NCBI GenBank assembly: GCA_020854055.1
Contig: JADZGD010000124.1
Location: forward strand, 1-43,638
Reading direction: 5' to 3'
Length of the DNA: 43,638 nucleotides
Origin: Bryobacterales bacterium
Lineage (GTDB): Bacteria > Acidobacteriota > Terriglobia > Bryobacterales > Bryobacteraceae
The translations under genes and the position numbers were made by a program. The first letter of the stretch is position 1. Each line of letters begins with the position of its first letter. The notes below the pieces were generated by a model, which ran no database searches, was not told the DNA's origin, and saw only the letters and a program-made list of their open reading frames with translations. This document shows, in pieces, positions 1 through 7,315 of the stretch.

Positions 1-1792
1 ACTCGCTGGTGCCCAGGCGGTCTAAGTCTGCCAGGGAAGCGTTCACCGTGCGCCGCGCGCCGGCGCTTTGCTTCACGTCGATCAGTCCCAGCGGATGAAT
101 CGCCATCAGGTGCGAAAGATGCCGGTGCGAGACCGCGAGCGGCACCCCGGGAGCTACCAGTAGTTTCCCGTCCGCGCCACGGCTGAACCCGGGCAACTCG
201 TTCGCCACGCGGCGCCAGCGGGAGGCCTCGCCTGGAAGTTTCATTTCATCGGCCAACTCGGCCGCCGCTCCCAGCAGCCAGTGTTCCAGCGCCAGATCAT
301 AGTTGGTGATTCCGGCAAACCAGGCGTCCATCCGGTTGTCATTGATTTCGGGCGACGCGCTCAGCGGGTGTGTGCGCTTTCCGCTGGCGTCCTTCACCGC
401 CGTGAAAGCATCGATGAATTCGGCCGCCGAACGAAGGTACCGGTATGCCCGGTGCTCCAGAAACCATCGGTCCCGGCTGTACTTCCAGTGAAGATAGAAG
501 TGATGTGCCAGCCAGGCGCTGGTGGTGGCCGAGTGTGTGTACTGCACCCAGCCGCCGATCTGGTTGCCGTTGAGATCGGCGGTCATCGGCACGTTCAATC
601 CGGGCAAATCGAAGAAACGCTTCGTCCAGGCAACGGCCGTATCCCGCGTTTCCCACAACCAGTCGAGATAGCCGAGTCCCTCCCCCAGGTGATTACCGCT
701 GTAACAGGGCCAGTAACTCAGTTGCGTGTTCAGGTCGTGATGATAGTCGCCTTTCCATGGCGGTAACTTACGATTGTCGGCCGTCCAGACGGCCTGTAGC
801 GAAATCGGTGGCGTGTTCTTACGTGCCGCCGCGCCGAACTTATAAGTGTCCAGGTACCACTGGCGCTCGATCACCTTATTCGGCACGCGGATCGCGCTTC
901 GCCCCCAGAAATCGGTCCACCATTGGCGATGGCTCGCCATCATCGAATCGTAGCCGCGCTCGAGCGCCTGCTTCACCCGCCGCCGGGCGAGCGCGCTCAG
1001 GCCGGATGCTTCGCGGTTCGTCGCAATGGACCAGGCGGCCTCCCACCCTTTGCCTGCCGCCCGCCATCCAAGGTAAACGGCAAAGCGGAAACCGCCGGCT
1101 CCCTCTTGCACATAACTCTGCCAGCCCTCACCGGACTCCTCGAGCGGCGCCAGGTAGCCGAGTTGAGCCAGTTCCCCCGCTTCAATCCCTCCCCGCGCGG
1201 CTTCGGCGACCGCGCCGGAAAACGGCGGCGCCAGCAGCCGGAACTGTACGGATGCGGCGCCGGAAATCCGCAACATTCCTACCGGCTCGGCGGCATGAAC
1301 ATACACTGCGGCGTGATGGGAACCAACGTCCGCGGTTGCCTCAGCGGTGGCGAGCCGCAGGCGGCTGGCGGCGAACCGGGCATCGCTGCCGAAGTCGATC
1401 TCGATGCGGCCCGCGGGAATCTTTGTGGGCGCCGGACGGCGATAGGGCGCCTCGTAAACTCGCCGGATATCGTTGATCCGTCCTTCTTCTTTCCACTTTC
1501 GTAAGGTCGCGAAATTGTAATCGGGCGCGTGAAACTCTGGTACCGCCCGCAAGTCCCACAGATCGGAACGATCCAGCGAAATGCGCAGCGGGCTGCCGTC
1601 GCCCCAGATCAAGGCGCCCATCAGTCCGTTACCCAGCGGCAGCGCTTCATCCCAGGTGGTGACCGGTGTGCGGAAATCGAGGTCGTGCTCTCGAGGGGGT
1701 CGCAGTTCCTGCGGTTCGGCCGCAGGAAGCGCCGCCTGACCGCACAGCGCAAGGGCCGTACGCCGCGTGATTGCCCTATCGGGATTCTTCAT
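1..1792 (-). CDS. GH95-like glycoside hydrolase (alpha-L-fucosidase family), C-terminus outside window
   Basis: An ATG at 1792 opens a frame that stays open to the window edge, giving about 597 residues of an exported glycosidase. The start carries a twin-arginine-like ITRRTALALCG stretch. An N-terminal domain has the family signature WDEALPLGNGLMGALIWGD. The (alpha/alpha)6 catalytic domain shows PPWKGDYHHDLNTQLSYWP, SPEINDN and HRHLSHL. In Bifidobacterium AfcA the catalytic residues are two Asn in NxN, a Glu and a distant Asp. Here the NxN equivalents read D353 and N355, and the Glu would be E482; the Asp would lie beyond the window. The Asp in place of the first Asn makes fucosidase specificity uncertain. 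It is last in an apparent minus-strand operon, 45 nt after the heparinase-like gene. Family assignment is fairly secure; substrate is not. Confidence 0.82.
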   Translation of the reverse strand, partial: MKNPDRAITRRTALALCGQAALPAAEPQELRPPREHDLDFRTPVTTWDEALPLGNGLMGALIWGDGSPLRISLDRSDLWDLRAVPEFHAPDYNFATLRKWKEEGRINDIRRVYEAPYRRPAPTKIPAGRIEIDFGSDARFAASRLRLATAEATADVGSHHAAVYVHAAEPVGMLRISGAASVQFRLLAPPFSGAVAEAARGGIEAGELAQLGYLAPLEESGEGWQSYVQEGAGGFRFAVYLGWRAAGKGWEAAWSIATNREASGLSALARRRVKQALERGYDSMMASHRQWWTDFWGRSAIRVPNKVIERQWYLDTYKFGAAARKNTPPISLQAVWTADNRKLPPWKGDYHHDLNTQLSYWPCYSGNHLGEGLGYLDWLWETRDTAVAWTKRFFDLPGLNVPMTADLNGNQIGGWVQYTHSATTSAWLAHHFYLHWKYSRDRWFLEHRAYRYLRSAAEFIDAFTAVKDASGKRTHPLSASPEINDNRMDAWFAGITNYDLALEHWLLGAAAELADEMKLPGEASRWRRVANELPGFSRGADGKLLVAPGVPLAVSHRHLSHLMAIHPLGLIDVKQSAGARRTVNASLADLDRLGTSE

Positions 1793-1837
1793 GATTGCCG
1801 GCCGTGCTGCCGTTAATTGATTCTATGGCAACGGCGG

Positions 1838-3739
1838 TTACGTAATCTTGCCGTAAGTATGTGTAACTTCAAATGACGCCGCCCGGCCCCTGCGCCGGAT
1901 CAGAATCATCGAAACCTGTTGGGCGGGATCGGGTCCGGGCCCCTTGCCGGTGTAAACCACGGTTCCCGGGACTCCCTTCACCCGCAACTTGAGTTGGGCG
2001 CTGCCCTGGGTCCACGATGCGGTCCACTCGTCATCGGTCGCGGCTTCACGGAGATCTTTGATGTGCTGGTAGCCGCTAACGGTGGCGATAGGCTCCGCTC
2101 GCGGCTTTAGCGGCAGCGTAACTTCCAGCGTGCCCATCGAATGGAAGCCCCAATCGTAGACATGTTCATTTTCCGATTCGCAGTCGAAGCGGTCCTCCAT
2201 CGTGCGGTGGTGAAGCCGTAGCGTGCGGCGGAACTTCACGCCCGGATAGACCTCGGTCTCGCCTTGGAGTTCGGTTCCCTCGCCGTTGGTCCGCCACACG
2301 GTCACTTTCGCGTCGGCACGCGCCTGCTGCTGCTGGTCTACGCTCACCGTATTGTGCGAGATGGTCGCCTTGTACCACTCGAAAAACAGCGGCACACCGT
2401 AGTTGATGGAACCCGGATCCACGCCGAACAGCTTTCCGTTTCCGTAGGTCAGGATGTTCAGTTTATCGGGGTGCCCGTGGCCGCTGCCGTGGATGCCGAA
2501 CCGCCCCGCCACCGTTACCTCGGGTGAGCGCAGCACTCCGTAGCCGGCTTCCCGCAGCAACACGCTGGTCTTCGGCACCGGACTGCCCTCGGGCAACGTG
2601 TCTGCGCCGTAAAGCAGCGGCATGAGCCCCTCCCGCGGAGCCAACGCCGCCACCTGCCCGTAGCGCGGATCCTTCCACCGCGCATAGGCCAACTCGTAGA
2701 CCGCCGCCCAGTCTTTGAGCGGCGCGCCGGGGTTGTCGTTGAATCCGGGTAGTGTATTGTCGGGAAACGCCATGGCGATAGGGCCGTCGAAAAGACCCCG
2801 GTATCGCTGGTTTGAGTAGAGGTCGATTCCGTAGCGGCGCGCCCCCTCCGCCAGGTGCCACAACGCCAAAAGAGTGTACTGGTGATAGCCGAGCGATGCC
2901 TCTCCCCAAATGCCGCACGGAAGCGCGTACTTTTCCATCAGCACGCGGAAGCCGCGAACCGGATGGTCCAGCGCCTCGGCCACCAGGTCATCGTTCGCCG
3001 TCGTAAAGCCGACGCTGGCGATCGCGGCATCCTTCCAGCATTGGATGTTAGGCAGGCGGGCGTAACTGCGGCCGACGATCGTATCCACCGCGCCGATCAG
3101 CAGCCGGTACTCGATCTGCCGCTGTTGCCGCGCGCTCAACGTGCCGCGAACCAGCGCATAACCCCAGGCCGCCGGAAGCAGCCAGCTACTTTCATCGAGC
3201 GTCTGGCTCATTACCCGTCCGCTGTTCACCGTGTCCTTGCCGTTTGGATCGTGCCGCGGATAGGAGGCGTAACGCTCCGCGTAGCCGAGCAGCAACTGGC
3301 TCACGCGGGAGGCGAATTCCTGGCGTCCGGTGAACCGGAACGCCAGGCCCATGTCGCGCATCGCCGCCGAGTTCCGCATGTGCTGGTGAGCGACATAAAC
3401 GCTGTCGTAAGGCTCGCCCGTGTAGACGGCTCCGCACTTAGGGCAGCGATGACGGGTGGGCGACTCGGCGACCAGCGCCACACCGTCTTTGGGACAACTG
3501 TACCAATGTCCCCACTGGCCGCCGCGATCGGGAATCTCCATCGGTTTGGCGAGCGCCTGCTCCGCCTGCCCGAGCAGGTCTTTGAGGCTCACCGCGGCCC
3601 AGTCACAGCGCTTCGCCTTTTCCTTGGCGGCCTCGATTTCGGGCTGGCTGATAAAGAGATAGACTTCACTTCTCTGCGCTTTCAAAGGCAGGGCGAAAGT
3701 GCCGATTGCGGCCAGCGCTTGGCGTCGATTGATTTGCAT
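1838..3739 (-). CDS. Heparinase II/III-like polysaccharide-active protein
   Basis: This 633-aa protein starts with a twin-arginine-like leader (NRRQALAAIGTFALPLKAQ), so export is likely. The first half should form the alpha toroid typical of alginate and heparin lyases. The second half carries the heparinase II/III signature GHGHPDKLNILTYGNGKLF near residue 417, followed by DPGSINYG and SHNTVSVD. Known members cleave acidic polysaccharides by beta-elimination; the substrate here cannot be read from sequence. An unusual cysteine cluster (CPKDG near residue 80 and CPKCG near residue 100, with nearby histidines) sits in the N-terminal part and looks like a small zinc ribbon. The gene lies 25 nt after the carboxypeptidase gene and 45 nt before the GH95-like gene, consistent with one operon. 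Confidence 0.82.
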   Translation of the reverse strand: MQINRRQALAAIGTFALPLKAQRSEVYLFISQPEIEAAKEKAKRCDWAAVSLKDLLGQAEQALAKPMEIPDRGGQWGHWYSCPKDGVALVAESPTRHRCPKCGAVYTGEPYDSVYVAHQHMRNSAAMRDMGLAFRFTGRQEFASRVSQLLLGYAERYASYPRHDPNGKDTVNSGRVMSQTLDESSWLLPAAWGYALVRGTLSARQQRQIEYRLLIGAVDTIVGRSYARLPNIQCWKDAAIASVGFTTANDDLVAEALDHPVRGFRVLMEKYALPCGIWGEASLGYHQYTLLALWHLAEGARRYGIDLYSNQRYRGLFDGPIAMAFPDNTLPGFNDNPGAPLKDWAAVYELAYARWKDPRYGQVAALAPREGLMPLLYGADTLPEGSPVPKTSVLLREAGYGVLRSPEVTVAGRFGIHGSGHGHPDKLNILTYGNGKLFGVDPGSINYGVPLFFEWYKATISHNTVSVDQQQQARADAKVTVWRTNGEGTELQGETEVYPGVKFRRTLRLHHRTMEDRFDCESENEHVYDWGFHSMGTLEVTLPLKPRAEPIATVSGYQHIKDLREAATDDEWTASWTQGSAQLKLRVKGVPGTVVYTGKGPGPDPAQQVSMILIRRRGRAASFEVTHTYGKIT

Positions 3740-3764
3740 TACTCCCGTTTCCGGTCGCGGTCTG

Positions 3765-5300
3765 TTAATGGATGAAAGTGGAGAGGTCTTGCTTCAGTTT
3801 TGCCAGCGAGGCCGCCGTCAGATACATCATGTGGCCTGCCTCAAAGTAGCCCTCAGAGAGATTTCCCCGCAGCGAAGGGGCCAGACCCATGTGCTCCATC
3901 GTGTAGGTGGCGTTGAAAGCCGGTGTGGCCAGGTCGTAATAACCTTTGGCCACGTATACGCGCAGCGCCGGGTTCTCCGTCATCGCCGAGCGCAGCGTCT
4001 CGGCGGCATTCACGAAGCTGTTTTCGTAACCGGCATAGCTCCACGGCCGTACACGATTGGTAAGGATCTCATACGGCAAGTCGGTCTCGAACTTCAACTC
4101 GCGGCGCATGTAATCGTTGAGCGCGGCCGTGTAGGCGCCCTGCACCACGCTGTAGCTGGGATCGTAATCCGGCTGCTCGCCCGCCGCGTCGTAGTCGATG
4201 CCGGTGTAGCGCGAATCGAAGCGGCCCACCGTCCGCCGTTCGGAGCGCAGCAGTTGTTTGCAGAAGCGTTGGATGTTGATGCGCAGATTGGTCTCCTCGA
4301 CATACTCCGGCGAGAGACCGGTCAACCGCGCCACCTTGCGCGCCAACTCCTTCCGCTGGGCATCGGGGAGACTGTCACCCTTCATCAACGCCGCCGCGTA
4401 CTCGCCGCCGGCAAAGGCCTCGGCCTCGGCAAAGACCTTCTTTAATCCCTGATTCTGCAGGTCCGCCGGCAGCCGTTTGTGATACCAGGCCGTGGCGGCA
4501 TAGGTGGGCAGGTAGAGAATGTAGGGCAGATCGTTACCGCGGGCAAAGCGGGCTGTTTCGAAATTAAGAATCGACGAGATCAGCGCGATGCCGTTCAGGT
4601 TCATCCCCATCGAGCCCTGCAGATAGCCGGACAGCGCCGCGGCCCGCGTGGTTCCATAGCTCTCGCCGATCAGGTACTTGGGCGACGCCCAGCGGTTATT
4701 CCGCGTGGTATACAGCCGGATAAAGGCCGCCACGCTCTCGATGTCGCCCTGGAATCCGTGAAACTCCTTGGCCTCCTTCTCCTGCGCGGCACGGCTGTAG
4801 CCGGTTGAAACCGGGTCGATGAATACCAGGTCAGTCTTATCAAGAATCGTCTGGTCGTTGTCTACCAGGTGATAAGGAGGAGGCGTGGGCGTTCCGTCAG
4901 GTTGAAAGAAGACCCGCCGCGGCCCCAAGGCGCCCAAGTGCAGCCAGACCGAACTGGATCCCGGTCCGCCGTTGAAGCAGAAGGTGATTGGGCGCGCGGC
5001 CGGATCACCGGCGCCATCCAGCGTATAGGCAACCGAGAAGATCTGGGCGAGAGGAGTGCCATCCTCTTTCTTCAGCACGAGCGTCGACGCGGCGGCGGTG
5101 TATTTCAGTTCCTTTCCGTTGATCCGGATCGAATTCTGGCTCGTTACGGTCTTATCTTCAATCGGCAAAGGCGGTTTGGACTTCGATTTGTCCGCTTCCG
5201 GAGAGTGAGGCGGCGTTGGGGGCGCAGGCTGGGCAGTGGCCAGTCCTGCCAGGGTGAACAGCGTCACCGTCTGGAGTAGTGCGATGCGAAGACGTTGCAT
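3765..5300 (-). CDS. Secreted serine carboxypeptidase-like protein (peptidase family S10)
   Basis: A signal peptide (LLQTVTLFTLAGLATAQ) is followed by a Pro/Lys/Ser-rich linker and an alpha/beta-hydrolase domain. The oxyanion motif FNGGPGSSS and the nucleophile elbow GESYG (S214) are present. The remaining triad candidates are D456 in KGYYDLATP and H490 in EAGHMMY, so the enzyme looks catalytically complete. S10 enzymes remove C-terminal residues from peptides, usually at acidic pH; bacterial members are exported. At 511 aa the length is normal for bacterial S10 proteins. It appears to be the first gene of a minus-strand operon with the heparinase-like and GH95-like genes, suggesting coordinated breakdown of glycosylated or mixed polymers outside the cytoplasm. 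Confidence 0.88.
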   Translation of the reverse strand: MQRLRIALLQTVTLFTLAGLATAQPAPPTPPHSPEADKSKSKPPLPIEDKTVTSQNSIRINGKELKYTAAASTLVLKKEDGTPLAQIFSVAYTLDGAGDPAARPITFCFNGGPGSSSVWLHLGALGPRRVFFQPDGTPTPPPYHLVDNDQTILDKTDLVFIDPVSTGYSRAAQEKEAKEFHGFQGDIESVAAFIRLYTTRNNRWASPKYLIGESYGTTRAAALSGYLQGSMGMNLNGIALISSILNFETARFARGNDLPYILYLPTYAATAWYHKRLPADLQNQGLKKVFAEAEAFAGGEYAAALMKGDSLPDAQRKELARKVARLTGLSPEYVEETNLRINIQRFCKQLLRSERRTVGRFDSRYTGIDYDAAGEQPDYDPSYSVVQGAYTAALNDYMRRELKFETDLPYEILTNRVRPWSYAGYENSFVNAAETLRSAMTENPALRVYVAKGYYDLATPAFNATYTMEHMGLAPSLRGNLSEGYFEAGHMMYLTAASLAKLKQDLSTFIH

Positions 5301-5419
5301 GGAATTAGTGCCGAAACGTTACAAACTCCATTTTACCCGCCCCGGAGCCAGCGTAAGGCCGGCTGGCTTCATGTAAACTCAATGGGGAACGTGGTTTTTA
5401 GTTTCCCTAGGAGAAATCG
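5301..5419. promoter_or_regulatory. Divergent intergenic region between S10 peptidase and DUF1080 genes
   Basis: This 119-nt gap must hold the promoters for both divergent genes. A 7-bp inverted repeat (AGCCAGC/GCTGGCT, 5346-5368, 9-nt loop) lies mid-way, and a TGTAAACT sequence just after it (from 5372) could serve as a -10 for the plus-strand gene. An AGGAG Shine-Dalgarno sequence sits 6-7 nt before the DUF1080 ATG. The promoter assignment is a guess from motif likeness only. Confidence 0.35.
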
Positions 5420-6007
5420 ATGAAGATACGCGCACTGCTTGTGGCATCGCTATTGCTGGCCTCGTCCGCCATCGCCAAGGACAAGCCCGGCAAGTGGATC
5501 AAGATGTTCGACGGCAAAACTCTGAACGGCTGGAAGACGGGCGATAACCCCGAATCCTGGACGGTAAAGAACGGGATGATCGTCGGCGACGGCGTACGCA
5601 GCCACCTGTTTTACATGCTTCACGAGTGCGAGAATTGCGAATTCAAAGCGGACATCCGGCTGAACCATTCCGGCAACTCCGGCATGTATTTTCGTGCAGT
5701 CTTCGGCCCGGGCTTTCCCAAGGGCTATGAGGCGCAGGTGGAAAACAGTTCGCCTGATCCGCAGAAGACCGGCAGCCTATACAACATCAAGAAGGTTCTC
5801 GAACAGAAGATTCCCGACGACACCTGGTGGAACCAGCACATCATTGCCAATGGCAAGCACATTCAGATTTTCGTGAATGGAGAGAAGGTCGTCGATACCG
5901 AAGACGGCACCTTTACCAAGGGTTACCTGGCCCTGCAGCAGCATAACAAAGGCAGCGTCGTAGAGTACAAGAACCTCTACATGCGCATCCTGCCTGCCAC
6001 AAAGTAG
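5420..6007 (+). CDS. Secreted DUF1080 protein (3-keto-disaccharide hydrolase-type jelly roll)
   Basis: A 195-aa protein with a cleavable signal peptide (MKIRALLVASLLLASSAIAK) and a single DUF1080 domain. Typical family features are the start of the fold W-x-K-M-F-D-G-K-T-L-N-G-W, ESWTVKNGMIVGDG, a GNSGMYFRAVFG strand pair, GYEAQVENSS and the final VEYKNLYMRIL. The family is a concanavalin-like jelly roll abundant in Acidobacteria, Planctomycetes and Bacteroidetes; some members hydrolyse 3-keto-glycosides made by Gfo/Idh/MocA oxidoreductases. A Gfo/Idh/MocA protein occurs at 25685-26965 but is not adjacent, so a shared pathway is only possible. The ATG has a clear AGGAG ribosome-binding site. 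Its stop lies 1 nt from the convergent lgt stop. Confidence 0.88.
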   Translation: MKIRALLVASLLLASSAIAKDKPGKWIKMFDGKTLNGWKTGDNPESWTVKNGMIVGDGVRSHLFYMLHECENCEFKADIRLNHSGNSGMYFRAVFGPGFPKGYEAQVENSSPDPQKTGSLYNIKKVLEQKIPDDTWWNQHIIANGKHIQIFVNGEKVVDTEDGTFTKGYLALQQHNKGSVVEYKNLYMRILPATK

Positions 6008-6008
6008 G

Positions 6009-6812
6009 TTACCGGGCGGTCCGCACAACGGGCTGGGCCGCCCCTGTTCGATTCCTGGTCCGGTTTATCAACCAAAGCCCCGCAAAAAACAGCCCCACCC
6101 CGATCCATTGCGTCACCGTCAGCGGGCCCACCGGCGCCTGTTCGTGGAAGCGATAGAACTCGATCCAGACGCGGGCTACCGAATAGAGCATGAGATACCA
6201 GCCGATGATCTGGCCGGCGGCGTGCGGTTTTCCGAAGCGCCACAGCAGCAGCCCGAAAATCACCAGTTCGGCGAATGCCTCGTACAACTGAGTGGGGTGT
6301 ACGGGAATATTAATCGGCGTGGAGAACGCCTCATGCGAAAATTTGTTCGTGAATATCACCGCCCAGGGCCGATCGGAAGCAACGCCATAGCAGCACCCGG
6401 CCGAAAAGCAACCCAGCCGTCCGATGGCGTGCCCAAGCGCCAGCCCCGGCGCAAAGATATCGGCCGTCATCAACCCGGGTAGCTGGTGTTTGCGCATATA
6501 CCAAACGGCGACCAGCAGGGCAGCCAGGAAGCCTCCGGAAAATACGCCTCCGGCCTGAAGCGTTGCCAGCGAGAAGACCTCCGACGGATTCCTCCGGAAC
6601 TCGTCGAACTCGAGCGCAATCAGCAGCAGCTTGGCCCCAATGACACCGGCGATCGCGCAGTAAATCGCCAGGTCGGTGACTCGTTGCGCGTTCACCCCGG
6701 ATCGCTTCGCCAACCGGTTCGTCATCCACAAACCGGCTAAAAAACCCAGCGCCACCAACACTCCGTAGGTGGGGATGAAGAAATTGCCGATCGTGATCAG
6801 TTTAGGGAACAT
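6009..6812 (-). CDS. lgt: Prolipoprotein diacylglyceryl transferase
   Basis: Lgt transfers a diacylglyceryl group from phosphatidylglycerol to the lipobox cysteine of prolipoproteins, the first step of lipoprotein maturation, in the inner membrane. The 267-aa protein has about seven membrane segments, the GRLGCFSAGCCYG signature (family GRxxNFxxGxxxG) and HPTQLYEA. I chose the ATG at 6812 because it follows the lspA stop by a single base and opens with MFPKLITIGNFFIPTYGVL, the usual Lgt start. A longer in-frame extension to 6875 overlaps lspA and has no family likeness. It is the last gene of the run yjhG-ileS-lspA-lgt; pairing with lspA groups two successive steps of one pathway. Confidence 0.96.
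   Translation of the reverse strand: MFPKLITIGNFFIPTYGVLVALGFLAGLWMTNRLAKRSGVNAQRVTDLAIYCAIAGVIGAKLLLIALEFDEFRRNPSEVFSLATLQAGGVFSGGFLAALLVAVWYMRKHQLPGLMTADIFAPGLALGHAIGRLGCFSAGCCYGVASDRPWAVIFTNKFSHEAFSTPINIPVHPTQLYEAFAELVIFGLLLWRFGKPHAAGQIIGWYLMLYSVARVWIEFYRFHEQAPVGPLTVTQWIGVGLFFAGLWLINRTRNRTGAAQPVVRTAR
6014..6043 (+). terminator. Candidate hairpin after the DUF1080 gene
   Basis: Read as plus-strand RNA, 6014-6022 (GGGCGGUCC) pairs with 6035-6043 (GGGCCGCCC) over 9 bp with one G-U pair, 6 nt after the stop codon. No U-tract follows, and the arms lie inside the convergent lgt coding end, so termination is possible but unproven. Confidence 0.35.
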
Positions 6813-6813
6813 C

Positions 6814-7314
6814 TCAGATGTGAACCGCCTGCTTTCGCCCTCTCCACAAATCCGCCAGCAGCAGGCAGGCTCCAATCGTGATGGCGGAATCGGCCACGTT
6901 GAAAGCCGGCCATATAAAACGGTGGACGTATAACTCCAGGAAATCCGTTACACTTCCGTACAGAATTCGGTCATAAAGATTACCGGCCGCGCCACCTAGA
7001 ACGAGAGCCAGCGCAAATCGTGTCAGTGGCGGCAGCGCCGTCCCTTTTCGTGGCGGCTGCCAGAGCAGTACGGCCACAAATGCCGCCACTGCCAGTGACA
7101 ACCCCACCAGCAGCAGCGTCCGCCAGTCGCTGTTCAGATCCGCCAGAATGCTGAAGGCCGCCCCTCGGTTCCGTGCATGAACGATGTTGAAGAAACCCGG
7201 AATCACCACCCGCGCTTCCCACACCGCGAGGTGATCTTCCACCAGCACCTTGGTCAGCCGGTCAAGCGCAAACACCACCGCCGCAATACCGAACGAGACG
7301 AACCGGGGCCGCAT
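6814..7314 (-). CDS. lspA: Lipoprotein signal peptidase II
   Basis: LspA cleaves the signal peptide of diacylglyceryl-modified prolipoproteins in the inner membrane. The 166-aa protein has four hydrophobic segments and the family blocks NRGAAFSI, GNLYDRILYGSVTDF and FNVADSAITIG, which contain the two catalytic aspartates (VTD and VAD). I place the start at ATG 7314: it follows the ileS stop by one base and has a GAGGAG ribosome-binding site that forms the last glutamate codons of ileS. A TTG at 7326 is a weaker alternative. Tight coupling with ileS and lgt suggests translation from one mRNA. Confidence 0.96.
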   Translation of the reverse strand: MRPRFVSFGIAAVVFALDRLTKVLVEDHLAVWEARVVIPGFFNIVHARNRGAAFSILADLNSDWRTLLLVGLSLAVAAFVAVLLWQPPRKGTALPPLTRFALALVLGGAAGNLYDRILYGSVTDFLELYVHRFIWPAFNVADSAITIGACLLLADLWRGRKQAVHI

Positions 7315-7315
7315 G

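Noticed and set aside
757..1504. Overlapping plus-strand open frames across the GH95-like gene
   Set aside because: They are Arg/Pro-rich shadow frames; the minus-strand frame has family motifs along its whole length.
2855..3775. 306-aa plus-strand open frame opposite the heparinase-like gene
   Set aside because: Shadow frame with no domain likeness; the minus-strand protein is well supported.
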